From: Acetobacterium tundrae
GTDB lineage: Bacteria > Bacillota > Clostridia > Eubacteriales > Eubacteriaceae
DNA length: 64,000 nt
Direction: 5' to 3'
Assembly: GCF_008086615.1 (NCBI RefSeq)
Contig: NZ_RXYB01000004.1
Coordinates: forward strand, 174,775 to 238,774
The translations under genes were made by a program, and so were the position numbers. Numbering within the stretch: position 1 is the first letter of the stretch; each line of letters begins with the position of its first letter. The notes under the pieces were generated by a model. That model was not told where the DNA came from. It saw only the letters and a list, made by a program, of their open reading frames with translations, and made no database searches. Shown piece after piece: positions 25,807 through 34,378 of this stretch.

Positions 25807-25833
25807 GTTCGTTCACTCCTCTACTTTTAAGTG

Positions 25834-25860
25834 ATTTCAATCATTTGATATGATTGAAAT
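25834..25860 (-). promoter_or_regulatory. Palindrome in the leader of the dioxygenase-marR operon
   Basis: Arms ATTTCAATCAT (25834-25844) and ATGATTGAAAT (25850-25860) with a 5-nt centre, between promoter and start codon. It is probably a second MarR binding site. Confidence 0.6.
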
Positions 25861-25873
25861 TGGTTGTTACCAG

Positions 25874-25903
25874 GATTATATCACTAACTAGTGATATAAT
25901 CAA
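25874..25903 (-). promoter_or_regulatory. Promoter of the dioxygenase-marR operon with overlapping palindrome
   Basis: On the minus strand, -35 TTGATT (plus 25898-25903) and -10 TATAAT (plus 25875-25880) are 17 bp apart. A perfect palindrome with 13-bp arms (25874-25886 and 25889-25901) and a 2-nt centre covers nearly the whole core promoter, as expected for MarR repression. Confidence 0.7.
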
Positions 25904-25942
25904 TGATCACCAAATGTCTTTAAGTTTTATCTCAGAATAAAC

Positions 25943-25983
25943 ACCCACTAGCTTAAATAAGATAACTTAAGCTGGCGGGTTTA
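25943..25983. terminator. Imperfect hairpin, possible terminator
   Basis: The arms 25943-25956 and 25967-25980 pair with one mismatch and one wobble and are followed on the plus strand by TTT. It could end the remnant MMPL gene (minus) or be a relic; orientation is unclear. Confidence 0.4.
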
Positions 25984-25997
25984 AATCAGAAAATCAT

Positions 25998-26195
25998 TCA
26001 GCTTTTCCCGGCGGTTTGATAGCTTTTGAGAATCGCTTCATTAATCGAAAGACCATGGGAAAGTTCTTCCTTGAAACGGTTAAACAGCAGAATATGGTAA
26101 TCCGTGCCGATGCCGAACAACACCAGAATGATAAACATCTGGGTGAAACTGGTCACCGAAAAATTAAACTGGTTGACCAGAATGTTCGTAAGTCG
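25998..26195 (-). pseudogene. MMPL/RND-type transporter 3' fragment
   Basis: A minus-strand frame without a start reads FSVTSFTQMFIILVLFGIGT, then DYHILLFNRFKEELSHG, and ends at TGA (25998-26000). FGIGTDYxxLLxxRFKEEL is a conserved intramembrane segment of MMPL family exporters. About 65 residues remain of a protein normally over 700 long. Plus-strand DNA up to 26445 has no other gene. Confidence 0.7.
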
Positions 26196-26445
26196 TTATT
26201 GAGAATAATAATTCTGATTTTGTATTCGTTTTTGGAGCACTCCTGTTGTGATGTGATGATTTGCAGGATGTAAAAAAAGCTCTGGACAATGGCGACATGG
26301 CCATTTTACTGAGATTGTGAGACTCCGACAAAAGTTTTTATGGCATTTCCAGTCTAAATTGTAAATGATTACTTCTGGGGTGGTGTTAAAAGTTCTAAAA
26401 AGGTGTATAATACAATAAAGACATATAATAAGCGGAGGTGTATTT

Positions 26446-27333
26446 ATGAATATGTTACAGTTAGAACGAATGAAAAATGACAACGGTTTTATTGCGGCAC
26501 TGGATCAAAGCGGTGGCAGCACACCTAAAGCACTTGCAATTTATGGAATCCCCAAAGAAGCCTATACTGATGACACGGAGATGTTTCAATTGGTTCACGA
26601 CATGCGATCAAGGATTATGGAAAGCCCGGTTTTTACCAAAGAAAGAATTCTTGCTGCGATCCTGTTTGAAAAAACAATGGATTCAAAAGTGGATGGAAAA
26701 TACAGCGCAGATTATCTTTGGGTAACGAAAGGAATCTTACCCATTTTAAAAGTGGACAAGGGGTTACTGGATTTAGAGAATGGTGTTCAATTAATGAAAC
26801 CGATTCCAAATATTGATGATTTGCTGAGTCGCGCTAAGGAACGTCATATATTTGGTACTAAAATGCGTTCGGTCATAAAAGAAGCGAATAAAATCGGCAT
26901 AAAAGCAATTATTGATCAACAGTTTGAAATTGGCAAAGCCATCGCAGCGGCTGGTTTTGTTCCTATTTTAGAGCCGGAAATCGATATTCATATGCCAGAT
27001 AAAGCAGCGGCGGAAGTAATTCTCAAACAAGAAATTCTAGAATATCTGAAAACATTGGATACCAACTGTCTAGTGATGTTTAAACTTACCCTACCAGAAG
27101 TTGATAATTTCTATGAGGAGATCATGAAGCAGCCAAACGTGGTAAGAACAGTTGCATTATCGGGAGGATATTCCAGAAAAGAGTCAAATGAAAAACTGGC
27201 AAGGAATCCTAAACTGATTGCAAGTTTCTCAAGAGCATTAACCGAAGGGCTAAATGTTAACCAAAGTGAAGAAGAATTCAACAACATGCTGGATGAATCG
27301 ATCCAATCGATTTATGATGCATCAATTAAATAA
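26446..27333 (+). CDS. Fructose-bisphosphate aldolase, class I
   Basis: 295 residues of the class I (Schiff-base) aldolase family found in bacteria such as staphylococci. It cleaves fructose 1,6-bisphosphate into dihydroxyacetone phosphate and glyceraldehyde 3-phosphate. Recognisable stretches are GFIAALDQSGGSTPKAL, ILFEKTMDS, ILPILKVDKGL (candidate lysine), VPILEPEIDIH and VMFKLTLPEV (the Schiff-base lysine is expected in this last segment). A GGAGGTG ribosome binding site lies upstream. It is monocistronic and ended by the hairpin at 27435. Confidence 0.93.
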   Translation: MNMLQLERMKNDNGFIAALDQSGGSTPKALAIYGIPKEAYTDDTEMFQLVHDMRSRIMESPVFTKERILAAILFEKTMDSKVDGKYSADYLWVTKGILPILKVDKGLLDLENGVQLMKPIPNIDDLLSRAKERHIFGTKMRSVIKEANKIGIKAIIDQQFEIGKAIAAAGFVPILEPEIDIHMPDKAAAEVILKQEILEYLKTLDTNCLVMFKLTLPEVDNFYEEIMKQPNVVRTVALSGGYSRKESNEKLARNPKLIASFSRALTEGLNVNQSEEEFNNMLDESIQSIYDASIK

Positions 27334-27434
27334 AAAAGCAAATTAAAAAGTAGGATTGATAGCTTAACATAGCCGTGTCTGCGCGTTCAGCGAAAAAAGG
27401 TTGATCAGCCATTTTGCGGTGATAAAGTAATTTA

Positions 27435-27489
27435 CAAGGACTGAGCCCTGTACAATACAGCACTCAGTCCTTGCTGGTTGCTTTTTTTT
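27435..27489 (+). terminator. Terminator with nested stems (copy 1 of a repeated element)
   Basis: The outer stem CAAGGACTGAG/CTCAGTCCTTG (27435-27445 with 27463-27473) encloses CTGTACAATACAG. A spacer and eight T follow (27482-27489). A nearly identical element is at 30083. The remainder of 27334-27612 shows no gene. Confidence 0.8.
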
Positions 27490-27612
27490 ATTTTCGGTCT
27501 TCTTTGCCAGAAAGGTTGCATTTAAAATCAAAATGATATAATATTAAACTTATTTAAAATTGGAAGATAACAAAGTTTAAAGTTTGAATTTGCAAAAGAA
27601 CGGAGAATAAAT

Positions 27613-28254
27613 ATGATCGATTTTAAAAAATTAGCGTTGGCAATGGGCGAACTGGAAGATGAAAAAGTGGTGAAAATTTTACAGGAATTCATAGCTTCCA
27701 ATCCCACGGAACAGGAAGCCATGGAAGTATTGGAAGTCTGTCAGGCAGCCATGAGTACGGTGGGTGAGAATTATGAAAAAGGTGAATATTTTGTCGCTGA
27801 CCTGATTTTCGCCGGTAATTTATTAACTTATGTAATCGATTTATTAAAACCGATCATGTGCAGTTATGAAACTGAAGTTACAGGAAAAATTTTAATCGGG
27901 ACTGTGCATGGTGATTTGCATGACATCGGAAAAAATATTTTTATCGGCCTGGCAAAGACCGTAGGCTTTGAGCTCTATGATCTGGGCATTGACGTTTCGA
28001 TTGAGACCTTTGTCGAAAAGGCCCAGGAAATTCAACCGGATATTATCGGTTTAAGCGGTATCCTGACTGCGGCGATCGATTCCATGAAAAAAACGGTGGA
28101 TGGGCTGAAGGAGGCTGGCATCAAATCTAAAATCATTATCGGAGGAATCCCGGTTACGAAAAAAGCCTGTGCTTATATCGGTGCCGATGCCTTTACCAAT
28201 AATGCGGCTGAAGGGGTCAAAATCTGTCAGGAATGGATCTGCGGAGACAATTAG
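27613..28254 (+). CDS. Corrinoid (cobalamin-binding) methyl-carrier protein
   Basis: A 213-residue protein of the MtaC/MttC type. The N-terminal four-helix cap domain (about 1-85) is followed by a B12-binding Rossmann domain (about 90-210). The cobalt-ligating motif D-x-H-x-x-G is TVHGDLHDIGKNIF, with the downstream SGI/LT motif (GLSGILTAAIDSM) and GG (IIGGIPV). It shuttles methyl groups between a substrate methyltransferase and tetrahydrofolate in acetogens and methanogens. Neither a methyltransferase nor a reactivase gene adjoins, so it is an orphan subunit. Confidence 0.93.
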   Translation: MIDFKKLALAMGELEDEKVVKILQEFIASNPTEQEAMEVLEVCQAAMSTVGENYEKGEYFVADLIFAGNLLTYVIDLLKPIMCSYETEVTGKILIGTVHGDLHDIGKNIFIGLAKTVGFELYDLGIDVSIETFVEKAQEIQPDIIGLSGILTAAIDSMKKTVDGLKEAGIKSKIIIGGIPVTKKACAYIGADAFTNNAAEGVKICQEWICGDN

Positions 28255-28389
28255 ATACAATAATATTTTAAAAAAGTTAGATTAATTCGAATATTCGGAA
28301 ATAGATATGATCGTTACACGCGTATTTAAAAATGGCTGGTTGATATTGGAAAATGAGAAAGAATGAGAAAATGAGTAGGAGAAATGATC

Positions 28390-30057
28390 TTGAATGAAAA
28401 GAAAAAACTGCTGCTGATTGTCGGGATTGTTGTGCTGGTGACTCTGGCTTTAATGCTGTGGTCGCCCAAACAGCCCGGGATAATGACCGTTAAGCCAAAC
28501 ATTGCAACAACCGAAGATCCAAATAATCCAACTCTGAATGACACGGTTACAACCATCAGCCTGACCTTCACCGAAAAGATTGATCCGACGACCATTGCCG
28601 ATGCGGTTAAACTTTATCGGATCGACGGTAACGGAAATGCGGTGGAAGAACCGAGCGTCATCAAAATGGATGCGGCTGATCCAACGGTCGTTGATATCAA
28701 CAATAAAGCAATGACTGCCTTGACCCAGGGGGAAGAATATCAAATTTCCATCAGCCGTGATTTGAAAGCCAAATCCGGTTCAAGTCTGGCCGGTGATTTT
28801 GCCGGATATTTTGCCACAAATTATCAATTGAACCTCGCTGGAAATAAAGATCTGAATAACGAGCGAACCCAAATTGTTGTGATCAGTGATATCCATCTGG
28901 GGATCGACGATCGGTATACTGAGACGCTGGCAAACAGACAGCCTCTGGTTGATTATCTTAATCAAGTGAAGGCATCACCCAATGTAAAAGAACTGGTGAT
29001 TGCCGGGGATTTCCTTGATTTCTGGATGCTTCCCATGGATTATATGATGCCGGATTCCCAGTCTGCATTTTATGATGCAGTGGCGGCAAACAATCAAACC
29101 GTGGTTGACGCTATCAATGCGATCATTCAGAGCGGTGAAATCAAAGTCACCTATATCCCGGGGAACCATGATCTGCTGGCAACCGATGCCGATATCGCGC
29201 GGATTTTCCCCGGCATCAACCAGGCCCGGGACAGCATGCAGGGGCTGGGTTCCTACGTTACCGGAACCAATTCAGAAATTGTCATTGAACATGGACATCG
29301 GTATGATTTGTACTCGGCCCCGGACCCCATATCAAACCGAGAAATTACCCAAAATGGCACCTCGATTCTGCCGCCGGCTTACTTCTATGCCCGGATCGGA
29401 TCATCGGCAGTTGCTGAAGGATATCCCAAAACAACCAACACCTTCCCGGATTTAAAAGTGGATAAAAACGATGCCAACCAGCTGAATATTTATCGCTATG
29501 CTCAGGTATGGAAAGCCCTGCTGTCCGCCATACCGATTAAAGAAAGCTACGCCGATCCCGTCATCAAAACAAATGTTGACGGGTATACTCAGACCTACGC
29601 CGTTGATGATCTGTTGCCCCACCAGAATGATGATGGCACCTTGGCGATGAATCTGTATAAAGACATCCAGAACACCTGGGACGAACGCCAGACCATCAAC
29701 GGGGTGAAGGTGAACATTCCGGTTGCGGATGCGGTTGCCAAATCAGCGGACAGTGCCTTTATCGATTCCCAGGCTCAGGCCCAGATTTTTGATACAGATC
29801 CAACCAAACGCATTGTGGTCTTTGGACATACCCATCATGCCCGGATCGCCCCGATGACGAATCCGGCCGGTCAGAAAACCATCTATGCCAATAGCGGCAC
29901 CTGGATTGATCATGCACCCAGGAATCCATCGATGACCTTTGTGGTGATTTCGCCTCAAAAAGCGGATTCCGCCATTGAAATCGTGAATCTCTATCAGTAT
30001 GCGAAGGACCAAACCATTACCCAATGGGCGAATGGACAGGCGATCACCAATCCCTAA
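28390..30057 (+). CDS. Membrane-anchored metallophosphoesterase with N-terminal Ig-like domain
   Basis: About 555 residues. A short basic N-terminus and one hydrophobic anchor (about 7-25) come first. A bacterial Ig-like (Big_5) domain (about 35-140; TISLTFTEKIDPTTIADAVK) follows. Then comes a calcineurin-like phosphoesterase domain with metal motifs VVISDIHLGI, IAGDFLDFW, YIPGNHD and VFGHTHHARI. The catalytic domain should act outside the membrane, on a phosphoester not predictable here. The AGGAG ribosome binding site is only 2 nt from ATG 28384 but 8 nt from TTG 28390, so TTG is preferred. Confidence 0.9.
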   Translation: MNEKKKLLLIVGIVVLVTLALMLWSPKQPGIMTVKPNIATTEDPNNPTLNDTVTTISLTFTEKIDPTTIADAVKLYRIDGNGNAVEEPSVIKMDAADPTVVDINNKAMTALTQGEEYQISISRDLKAKSGSSLAGDFAGYFATNYQLNLAGNKDLNNERTQIVVISDIHLGIDDRYTETLANRQPLVDYLNQVKASPNVKELVIAGDFLDFWMLPMDYMMPDSQSAFYDAVAANNQTVVDAINAIIQSGEIKVTYIPGNHDLLATDADIARIFPGINQARDSMQGLGSYVTGTNSEIVIEHGHRYDLYSAPDPISNREITQNGTSILPPAYFYARIGSSAVAEGYPKTTNTFPDLKVDKNDANQLNIYRYAQVWKALLSAIPIKESYADPVIKTNVDGYTQTYAVDDLLPHQNDDGTLAMNLYKDIQNTWDERQTINGVKVNIPVADAVAKSADSAFIDSQAQAQIFDTDPTKRIVVFGHTHHARIAPMTNPAGQKTIYANSGTWIDHAPRNPSMTFVVISPQKADSAIEIVNLYQYAKDQTITQWANGQAITNP

Positions 30058-30082
30058 GCAGATGTAAACAAGGGCAATTTAA

Positions 30083-30136
30083 AAGGACCGAGCTCTGTAC
30101 AATACAGAACTCAGTCCTTGAGGATTGCTTTTATTT
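30083..30136 (+). terminator. Terminator with nested stems (copy 2 of a repeated element)
   Basis: AAGGACCGAG/CTCAGTCCTT (30083-30092 with 30110-30119, one mismatch) encloses CTGTACAATACAG and is followed by GGATTGCTTTTATTTTTT. It has the same architecture and nearly the same sequence as 27435-27489. Confidence 0.8.
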
Positions 30137-30148
30137 TTTAGGGATGCA

Positions 30149-30367
30149 TTATTTAATGATGGTATCGCCAAAATCATTCATTGTCCAGAAATAACTGGCT
30201 AACAGAAGCATGTCAAATGCGGTTGTTTTTCTTTTGCCTTGTCTTTTTTTATCTGCCGCAGCTGCTTTTATTTTTTGATGATTTGTAATTATTTTTTTCT
30301 GAAGTGAACGGACGCCTTTTTCAATGACAAGCGATTGGGATTGACTGTTCTTAGATAAATTTTTCAT
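30149..30367 (-). CDS. Small basic hypothetical protein
   Basis: 72 residues from an ATG at 30367 with a strong AAGGAGAACGATA ribosome binding site; the frame is open further upstream but without one. The middle is very basic (KKIITNHQKIKAAAADKKRQ). The C-terminal part is hydrophobic and aromatic (AFDMLLLASYFWTMNDF), perhaps a membrane-touching helix. No family is recognised. It is convergent with the metallophosphoesterase and uses the region after its terminator. Confidence 0.5.
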   Translation of the reverse strand: MKNLSKNSQSQSLVIEKGVRSLQKKIITNHQKIKAAAADKKRQGKRKTTAFDMLLLASYFWTMNDFGDTIIK

Positions 30368-30617
30368 TATCGTTCTCCTTTGATATTTCTTGCAGACACA
30401 ACGCTGTGAATGCAACATCACTTTTATTGAGTGAATCAGGAATTGTTTGATGACTCGAATCGTTTCAAAAATTCCCGATGCAATGCTGAAGTGATTTAAT
30501 AATTAAAGAATAACCGATCAATGTGAACACAATGTCAACGGAATGTGAAAATTAAGAAAATTAAGGATAAAAATAAATGGTGCAGTTTGAATTAATAGAG
30601 CATCATCATTCGTATAT

Positions 30618-31106
30618 TTACATGATTGGCATCGTTGACATACTGTTTATGATTTCCGGATTAACCATGCCGAAGATCATGGCAATATGTGCGGTTACAA
30701 GGAAGCCTGAAATAAGAATAAAATGGATCTTCATTTTTTCTTCTTTCGTTTTACCTTTAAATAGGATGCCAAGTTCCGTTAAGGCAATTGGAAGAAGAAA
30801 TATTACGCCCAACAAATAAAATCCGACTGCGACAACATCGACCCAGGTATGCCATTGACCGGTCGTGGTTATGGGAATAACGGCGGCAATAAATAAGTAA
30901 ATAAAAATTCCTGTAAAATACAGTCCGGCAAAGATGCCAACGGCTTTGTTGAAGGTCCTTAATCTTCCTGTTTCTAACCGATTAAAGATGATAAAGAATT
31001 CTGAAATCGTCAGTGTTTCTGCGCAAATTACCGGAATCGCCATGAAGATTAATAAATTCCATGGTTGGTTGCTTGTCAATAATGACATGTAATGGGTCAT
31101 ATCCAT
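30618..31106 (-). CDS. Small integral membrane protein (DUF6803-like permease)
   Basis: 162 residues with four to five predicted transmembrane segments (about 17-38, 55-78, 87-110 and 128-150). A cytoplasmic KGKTKEEKMKIHF loop lies between the last two. A cysteine and charged residues occur in the first helix (AIPVICAETLTISEFF). I associate this sequence type with DUF6803 proteins, from memory only. A GGAGG-type ribosome binding site precedes the ATG at 31106. Substrate unknown. Confidence 0.7.
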   Translation of the reverse strand: MDMTHYMSLLTSNQPWNLLIFMAIPVICAETLTISEFFIIFNRLETGRLRTFNKAVGIFAGLYFTGIFIYLFIAAVIPITTTGQWHTWVDVVAVGFYLLGVIFLLPIALTELGILFKGKTKEEKMKIHFILISGFLVTAHIAMIFGMVNPEIINSMSTMPIM

Positions 31107-31320
31107 AGTGTTTTTCCTCCTAAAATTTAATTTCTATGCCTATAATACAGACTAATTATGTAGGAATTATGGAGATCCTCTAACTTTATTGAAAATTTAG
31201 AAAGAATTTTATACTGACGGTGCAAAACTCAACTCAACTTAATATATTTTTTGTGGGGGGGTTGTTTTTTTCAGTCATTCTAGTAATATTATAACTATAT
31301 TAGTCAGAAAGGAGCTTTGA

Positions 31321-31938
31321 ATGTATCAGAACTTTTATAAATTAGACAGAGAAAAGCAAAAACGAATCATTAATTCGTCCCTGCATGTATTTTCTATAAA
31401 TGATTTTAAGCATGCATCAACCGATGATATTGCAGCCAAAGCGAAAATTTCAAAAGGCTCTTTGTTTCAATATTTCAAGAACAAACAGTCCTTATATATT
31501 TTCGTATATGACTACGCTTTAAAAGTTCTTGAAAAAAAAGCAAACGAAAATTTTAATTTTGAAGAAACCGATTATTTTGAGATCCTATGCCAGAGTCAAA
31601 AACAAAAGATGGCTCTTTTAGAGCAATATCCTTATTCATATCAGTTCGTGATAAAGGCCAGTTCAGAGAAAATACCTGAAATTGTAAAATTAGTTGCAGA
31701 TGTTAATCAAAAAAAAGAAGCAGAAATGGTAATTAATATCTTTGAAAACATTGATTATAGCAAGTTCAAAGACGGAACGGATATCGAAAAAGTGACAAAA
31801 ATGATTTGCTGGTGTTCAGAAGGAATTTGGAAGGAAGGCATTCATAATCATTTAAATGTGAGTGAAATGTATGAACAGTTACTTGAGGTTTATGATTTTT
31901 ATAAAAGGTCGGTGTACAAGGAAGAATATTTGTGCTGA
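31321..31938 (+). CDS. TetR/AcrR family transcriptional regulator
   Basis: 205 residues with N-terminal HTH at about 25-50 (TDDIAAKAKISKGSLFQYFKNKQSL) and a helical ligand domain (aromatic and lysine rich). AAAGGAG precedes the ATG. It lies 47 nt upstream of the alpha/beta hydrolase gene, probably one transcription unit. Unlike the TetR genes near the window start, no long palindrome is seen upstream; only a homopolymeric G/T stretch (31253-31271). Confidence 0.9.
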   Translation: MYQNFYKLDREKQKRIINSSLHVFSINDFKHASTDDIAAKAKISKGSLFQYFKNKQSLYIFVYDYALKVLEKKANENFNFEETDYFEILCQSQKQKMALLEQYPYSYQFVIKASSEKIPEIVKLVADVNQKKEAEMVINIFENIDYSKFKDGTDIEKVTKMICWCSEGIWKEGIHNHLNVSEMYEQLLEVYDFYKRSVYKEEYLC

Positions 31939-31985
31939 ACAATGCAGATATAGTATTTTTATTACTATTTTAGGAGACTGCCATT

Positions 31986-32738
31986 ATGATATTTAAAGAA
32001 TTTGGAAACAAGAATAATAAAGTGATCATTCTTATACATGGATACGGCATATCTTGGAGAATGTGGAATCCTCAAATAGATGTTTTCAGTCAAGATTATT
32101 TTGTTATTGTTCCTGTCTTGAACGGGCATGACACAGAAAATGATTCGACATTTACGACGGTTGAAAAAGCGGCTGCGGATATAATCGATTATGTAATACA
32201 AGTATATGAGAAACATGTATTCGCAATTTGCGGAGCATCGCTTGGGGCTACAATTGTGGTTGACATACTTGCACAAAATCGGCTTGAAGTTGATAAGGCA
32301 ATTGTTGATGCAGGGCCTATCGTTCCAATGAATCAATACTTGTTGGATTTATCTGTGAATTATCGAATAAGGCAAGCTCATAGCATGAAAAAAGGAAGCA
32401 GGCTTTTGAAATATTTTTTAAGTCGCACCTTTTATCCCCAGGAAATGGTTGATGATGTTTTTAACATTGGTGCAAACATGACAGATGAAAGCTGCAGAAA
32501 TGCACATTTATCGGTTTTTAGATATTCACTTCCAAATTCAATTGCTGACACTAAAACAGCTATAACATATTGGTATGGTTCCAAGGAGGCCTGGCTTGGG
32601 AAAAAATACGCAAAATGTATTTTATCAATATTACCGAGTGTTAAGATCAAAGTTTTCAAGGGATTTGACCACGGGGAATTGTGTATAGGAAATCCGGATT
32701 TATATATAAAAGAAGTGACAGAATTTTTAACTACATAA
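31986..32738 (+). CDS. Alpha/beta hydrolase
   Basis: A 250-residue alpha/beta-hydrolase fold enzyme. The oxyanion-hole region is IILIHGYGISWRMWNPQ (about 15-31). The nucleophile elbow is CGASLGATI (Ser about 83). The catalytic His is in KGFDHGELCIGNP near the C-terminus. The substrate is unknown; the linked TetR gene suggests induction by a small hydrophobic ligand. A terminator follows immediately. Confidence 0.9.
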   Translation: MIFKEFGNKNNKVIILIHGYGISWRMWNPQIDVFSQDYFVIVPVLNGHDTENDSTFTTVEKAAADIIDYVIQVYEKHVFAICGASLGATIVVDILAQNRLEVDKAIVDAGPIVPMNQYLLDLSVNYRIRQAHSMKKGSRLLKYFLSRTFYPQEMVDDVFNIGANMTDESCRNAHLSVFRYSLPNSIADTKTAITYWYGSKEAWLGKKYAKCILSILPSVKIKVFKGFDHGELCIGNPDLYIKEVTEFLTT

Positions 32739-32757
32739 CCTCCCCGCACACTATTCA

Positions 32758-32790
32758 CCTACAGCGTAATATGCTGTGGGATTTTTTTTT
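32758..32790 (+). terminator. Rho-independent terminator
   Basis: The stem CCTACAGC/GCTGTGGG (one wobble) with a 7-nt loop is followed by A and nine T. The rest of the 32791-33082 gap includes a small GGCTA/TAGCC hairpin near 32852-32869 but no riboswitch that I recognise. Confidence 0.85.
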
Positions 32791-33082
32791 GCTTTAAAAA
32801 AGACATGGAGTTTTCACTGCGTTTAGAAGTTTTTTTTGTGGTGAGGAAGGGCTAAGGTATCGTAGCCGGGACAAACTAACATCCACGCGTTATATTTTAC
32901 CATGAATTATTTGCAGAAATTCGATATAACAAACAGACGGTGAAAAGTGAAATTGAATAGTAATAAATTTTTGTTGATATAACATTAAAAATACTATAAA
33001 ATACAAAAAAAGTATTAATTCTTTGTTGACGCATAAATGTTTGATTCTATCCCTAATTAAATCCAAATAAGGAGAAATCATT

Positions 33083-34144
33083 ATGAATGATGAAGAAAAA
33101 GTAACGGGAAAAATTGAATCAGTTCAAGGCAATGACGAATTGCCAGCAGAAGAAATGGATTCAAAAAATCAAAAAACAAGCGAAAAAAGTTTGGCGGAAG
33201 AAATACCCCCTCATCCAAAAGGTAAAAAGAAATTAATAATCATTTTAGGAATCACTGGTGGTATATTAATTCTTGCCGTCCTGGCTTTCTTCCTTGTCAA
33301 TCAGTTTAACACGTCAAATTCGAATCAGAATTCAGATGATAAAACAATTGAGAATACCACGGATAAAGAAGAATTAAAAAAGTTGTATGATGAACTCATT
33401 AGTTCCTATGTCGCATCAGGAAAATCCGAAGCTGAAATACTTGCATTATTGGAAAAAGCGGCTAAAAAAACAGGGGATCAAAGCTACATTACCGAAGAAG
33501 AAAATTATGTTGTTAAGAATCCAAGTTTCAATCTGGCTCCCGGAGCCTATCAGGGAACACAGAGTTTGGAAATTGTTAAAGGTAATGCTACTGATAAACT
33601 ATTCTATACACTGGATGGCAACGTCCCGGAAAAAACCTCGACGGAATATACAAGCCCCATCAGTCTCTCCATCGGTGAAACGACAGTTAAAGTGATTGAA
33701 GTCAATTCCAAAGATGTGTGCAGCTCGGTATTAGCAGGCAATTACATCCTTACCAGCCTTGAAAGAAACGTTACCACAGAAGAATTGATCAACAGAATAT
33801 CTGGAGTCTGGTACAAAGAAGACACCGGCAGCGCACTGCAAATATCCCAAACAACTTTCCGTGAATACATACCAAAGCCCCTATCTACAGCCGGTGGAGA
33901 TTTTGTTGTTGTGAGTACAACTGAAAATGGTGGAACTATTAAAATAAGTGATTTTACGGTTGATGGCAATAATCAGGGGGATATGCTCGTCGACGTTGAC
34001 CTTGGAGCGCAAGGGGATAATAAATTCAGTTTCCGATATGAAGGCAGAGACTGGCGGGAATTTACTGCCGCTGACTATCTCGGCGGCAACCAATATCGTT
34101 TGCCCTTCACATTTGCCGGATCCGATATTATGACAATGAACTAG
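33083..34144 (+). CDS. Membrane-anchored protein with chitobiase/beta-hexosaminidase C-terminal-type (FN3-like) domain
   Basis: 353 residues. A charged cytoplasmic N-terminus (1-50) and one transmembrane helix (about 52-73, LIIILGITGGILILAVLAFF) lead to an acidic, Asn-rich linker (about 75-95) and a coiled region. A domain at about 145-230 (LFYTLDGNVPEKTSTEYTSP) matches CHB_HEX_C_1-like repeats. The C-terminal 110 residues (ISGVWYKEDTGSALQISQTT onward) look like a beta-rich lipocalin-like module. It is probably an extracytoplasmic binding or structural protein; function unknown. Confidence 0.75.
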   Translation: MNDEEKVTGKIESVQGNDELPAEEMDSKNQKTSEKSLAEEIPPHPKGKKKLIIILGITGGILILAVLAFFLVNQFNTSNSNQNSDDKTIENTTDKEELKKLYDELISSYVASGKSEAEILALLEKAAKKTGDQSYITEEENYVVKNPSFNLAPGAYQGTQSLEIVKGNATDKLFYTLDGNVPEKTSTEYTSPISLSIGETTVKVIEVNSKDVCSSVLAGNYILTSLERNVTTEELINRISGVWYKEDTGSALQISQTTFREYIPKPLSTAGGDFVVVSTTENGGTIKISDFTVDGNNQGDMLVDVDLGAQGDNKFSFRYEGRDWREFTAADYLGGNQYRLPFTFAGSDIMTMN

Positions 34145-34217
34145 TTTTGAATTGACTGCCCCAAAATAATAATAGCCGTGCAAATAATAGTCGATTAGTC
34201 TAAAAATTTAAAATTGT

Positions 34218-34267
34218 TTAAAAAGTCTTCCTGTGGGTATTTATTATCACTGTGGAGGCTTTTTTAG
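34218..34267 (+). terminator. Imperfect hairpin terminator
   Basis: AAAAAGTCTTCC pairs imperfectly with GGAGGCTTTTTT across an AT-rich loop; the T run is on the plus strand, 74 nt after the membrane protein gene. Confidence 0.55.
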
Positions 34268-34378
34268 AAATCAAACTGACGCTGGACAGTGTAAAAGAAA
34301 AGGTAGTGCTAGTTGTTAGTTTAGTATAAAAAATCACGTGTATAGTTAAAATATTTTAGATTAGAAAGGAATGGACTA

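Noticed and set aside
31253..31271. Run of G followed by T upstream of the TetR gene at 31321, possible phase-variable tract
   Set aside because: The G run is short (about eight) and lies outside the core promoter boxes I could identify; one sequence alone cannot show variation.
32820..33082. Candidate c-di-GMP riboswitch upstream of the membrane protein and chemoreceptor genes
   Set aside because: A small GGCTA/TAGCC hairpin is present but none of the conserved aptamer elements can be found.
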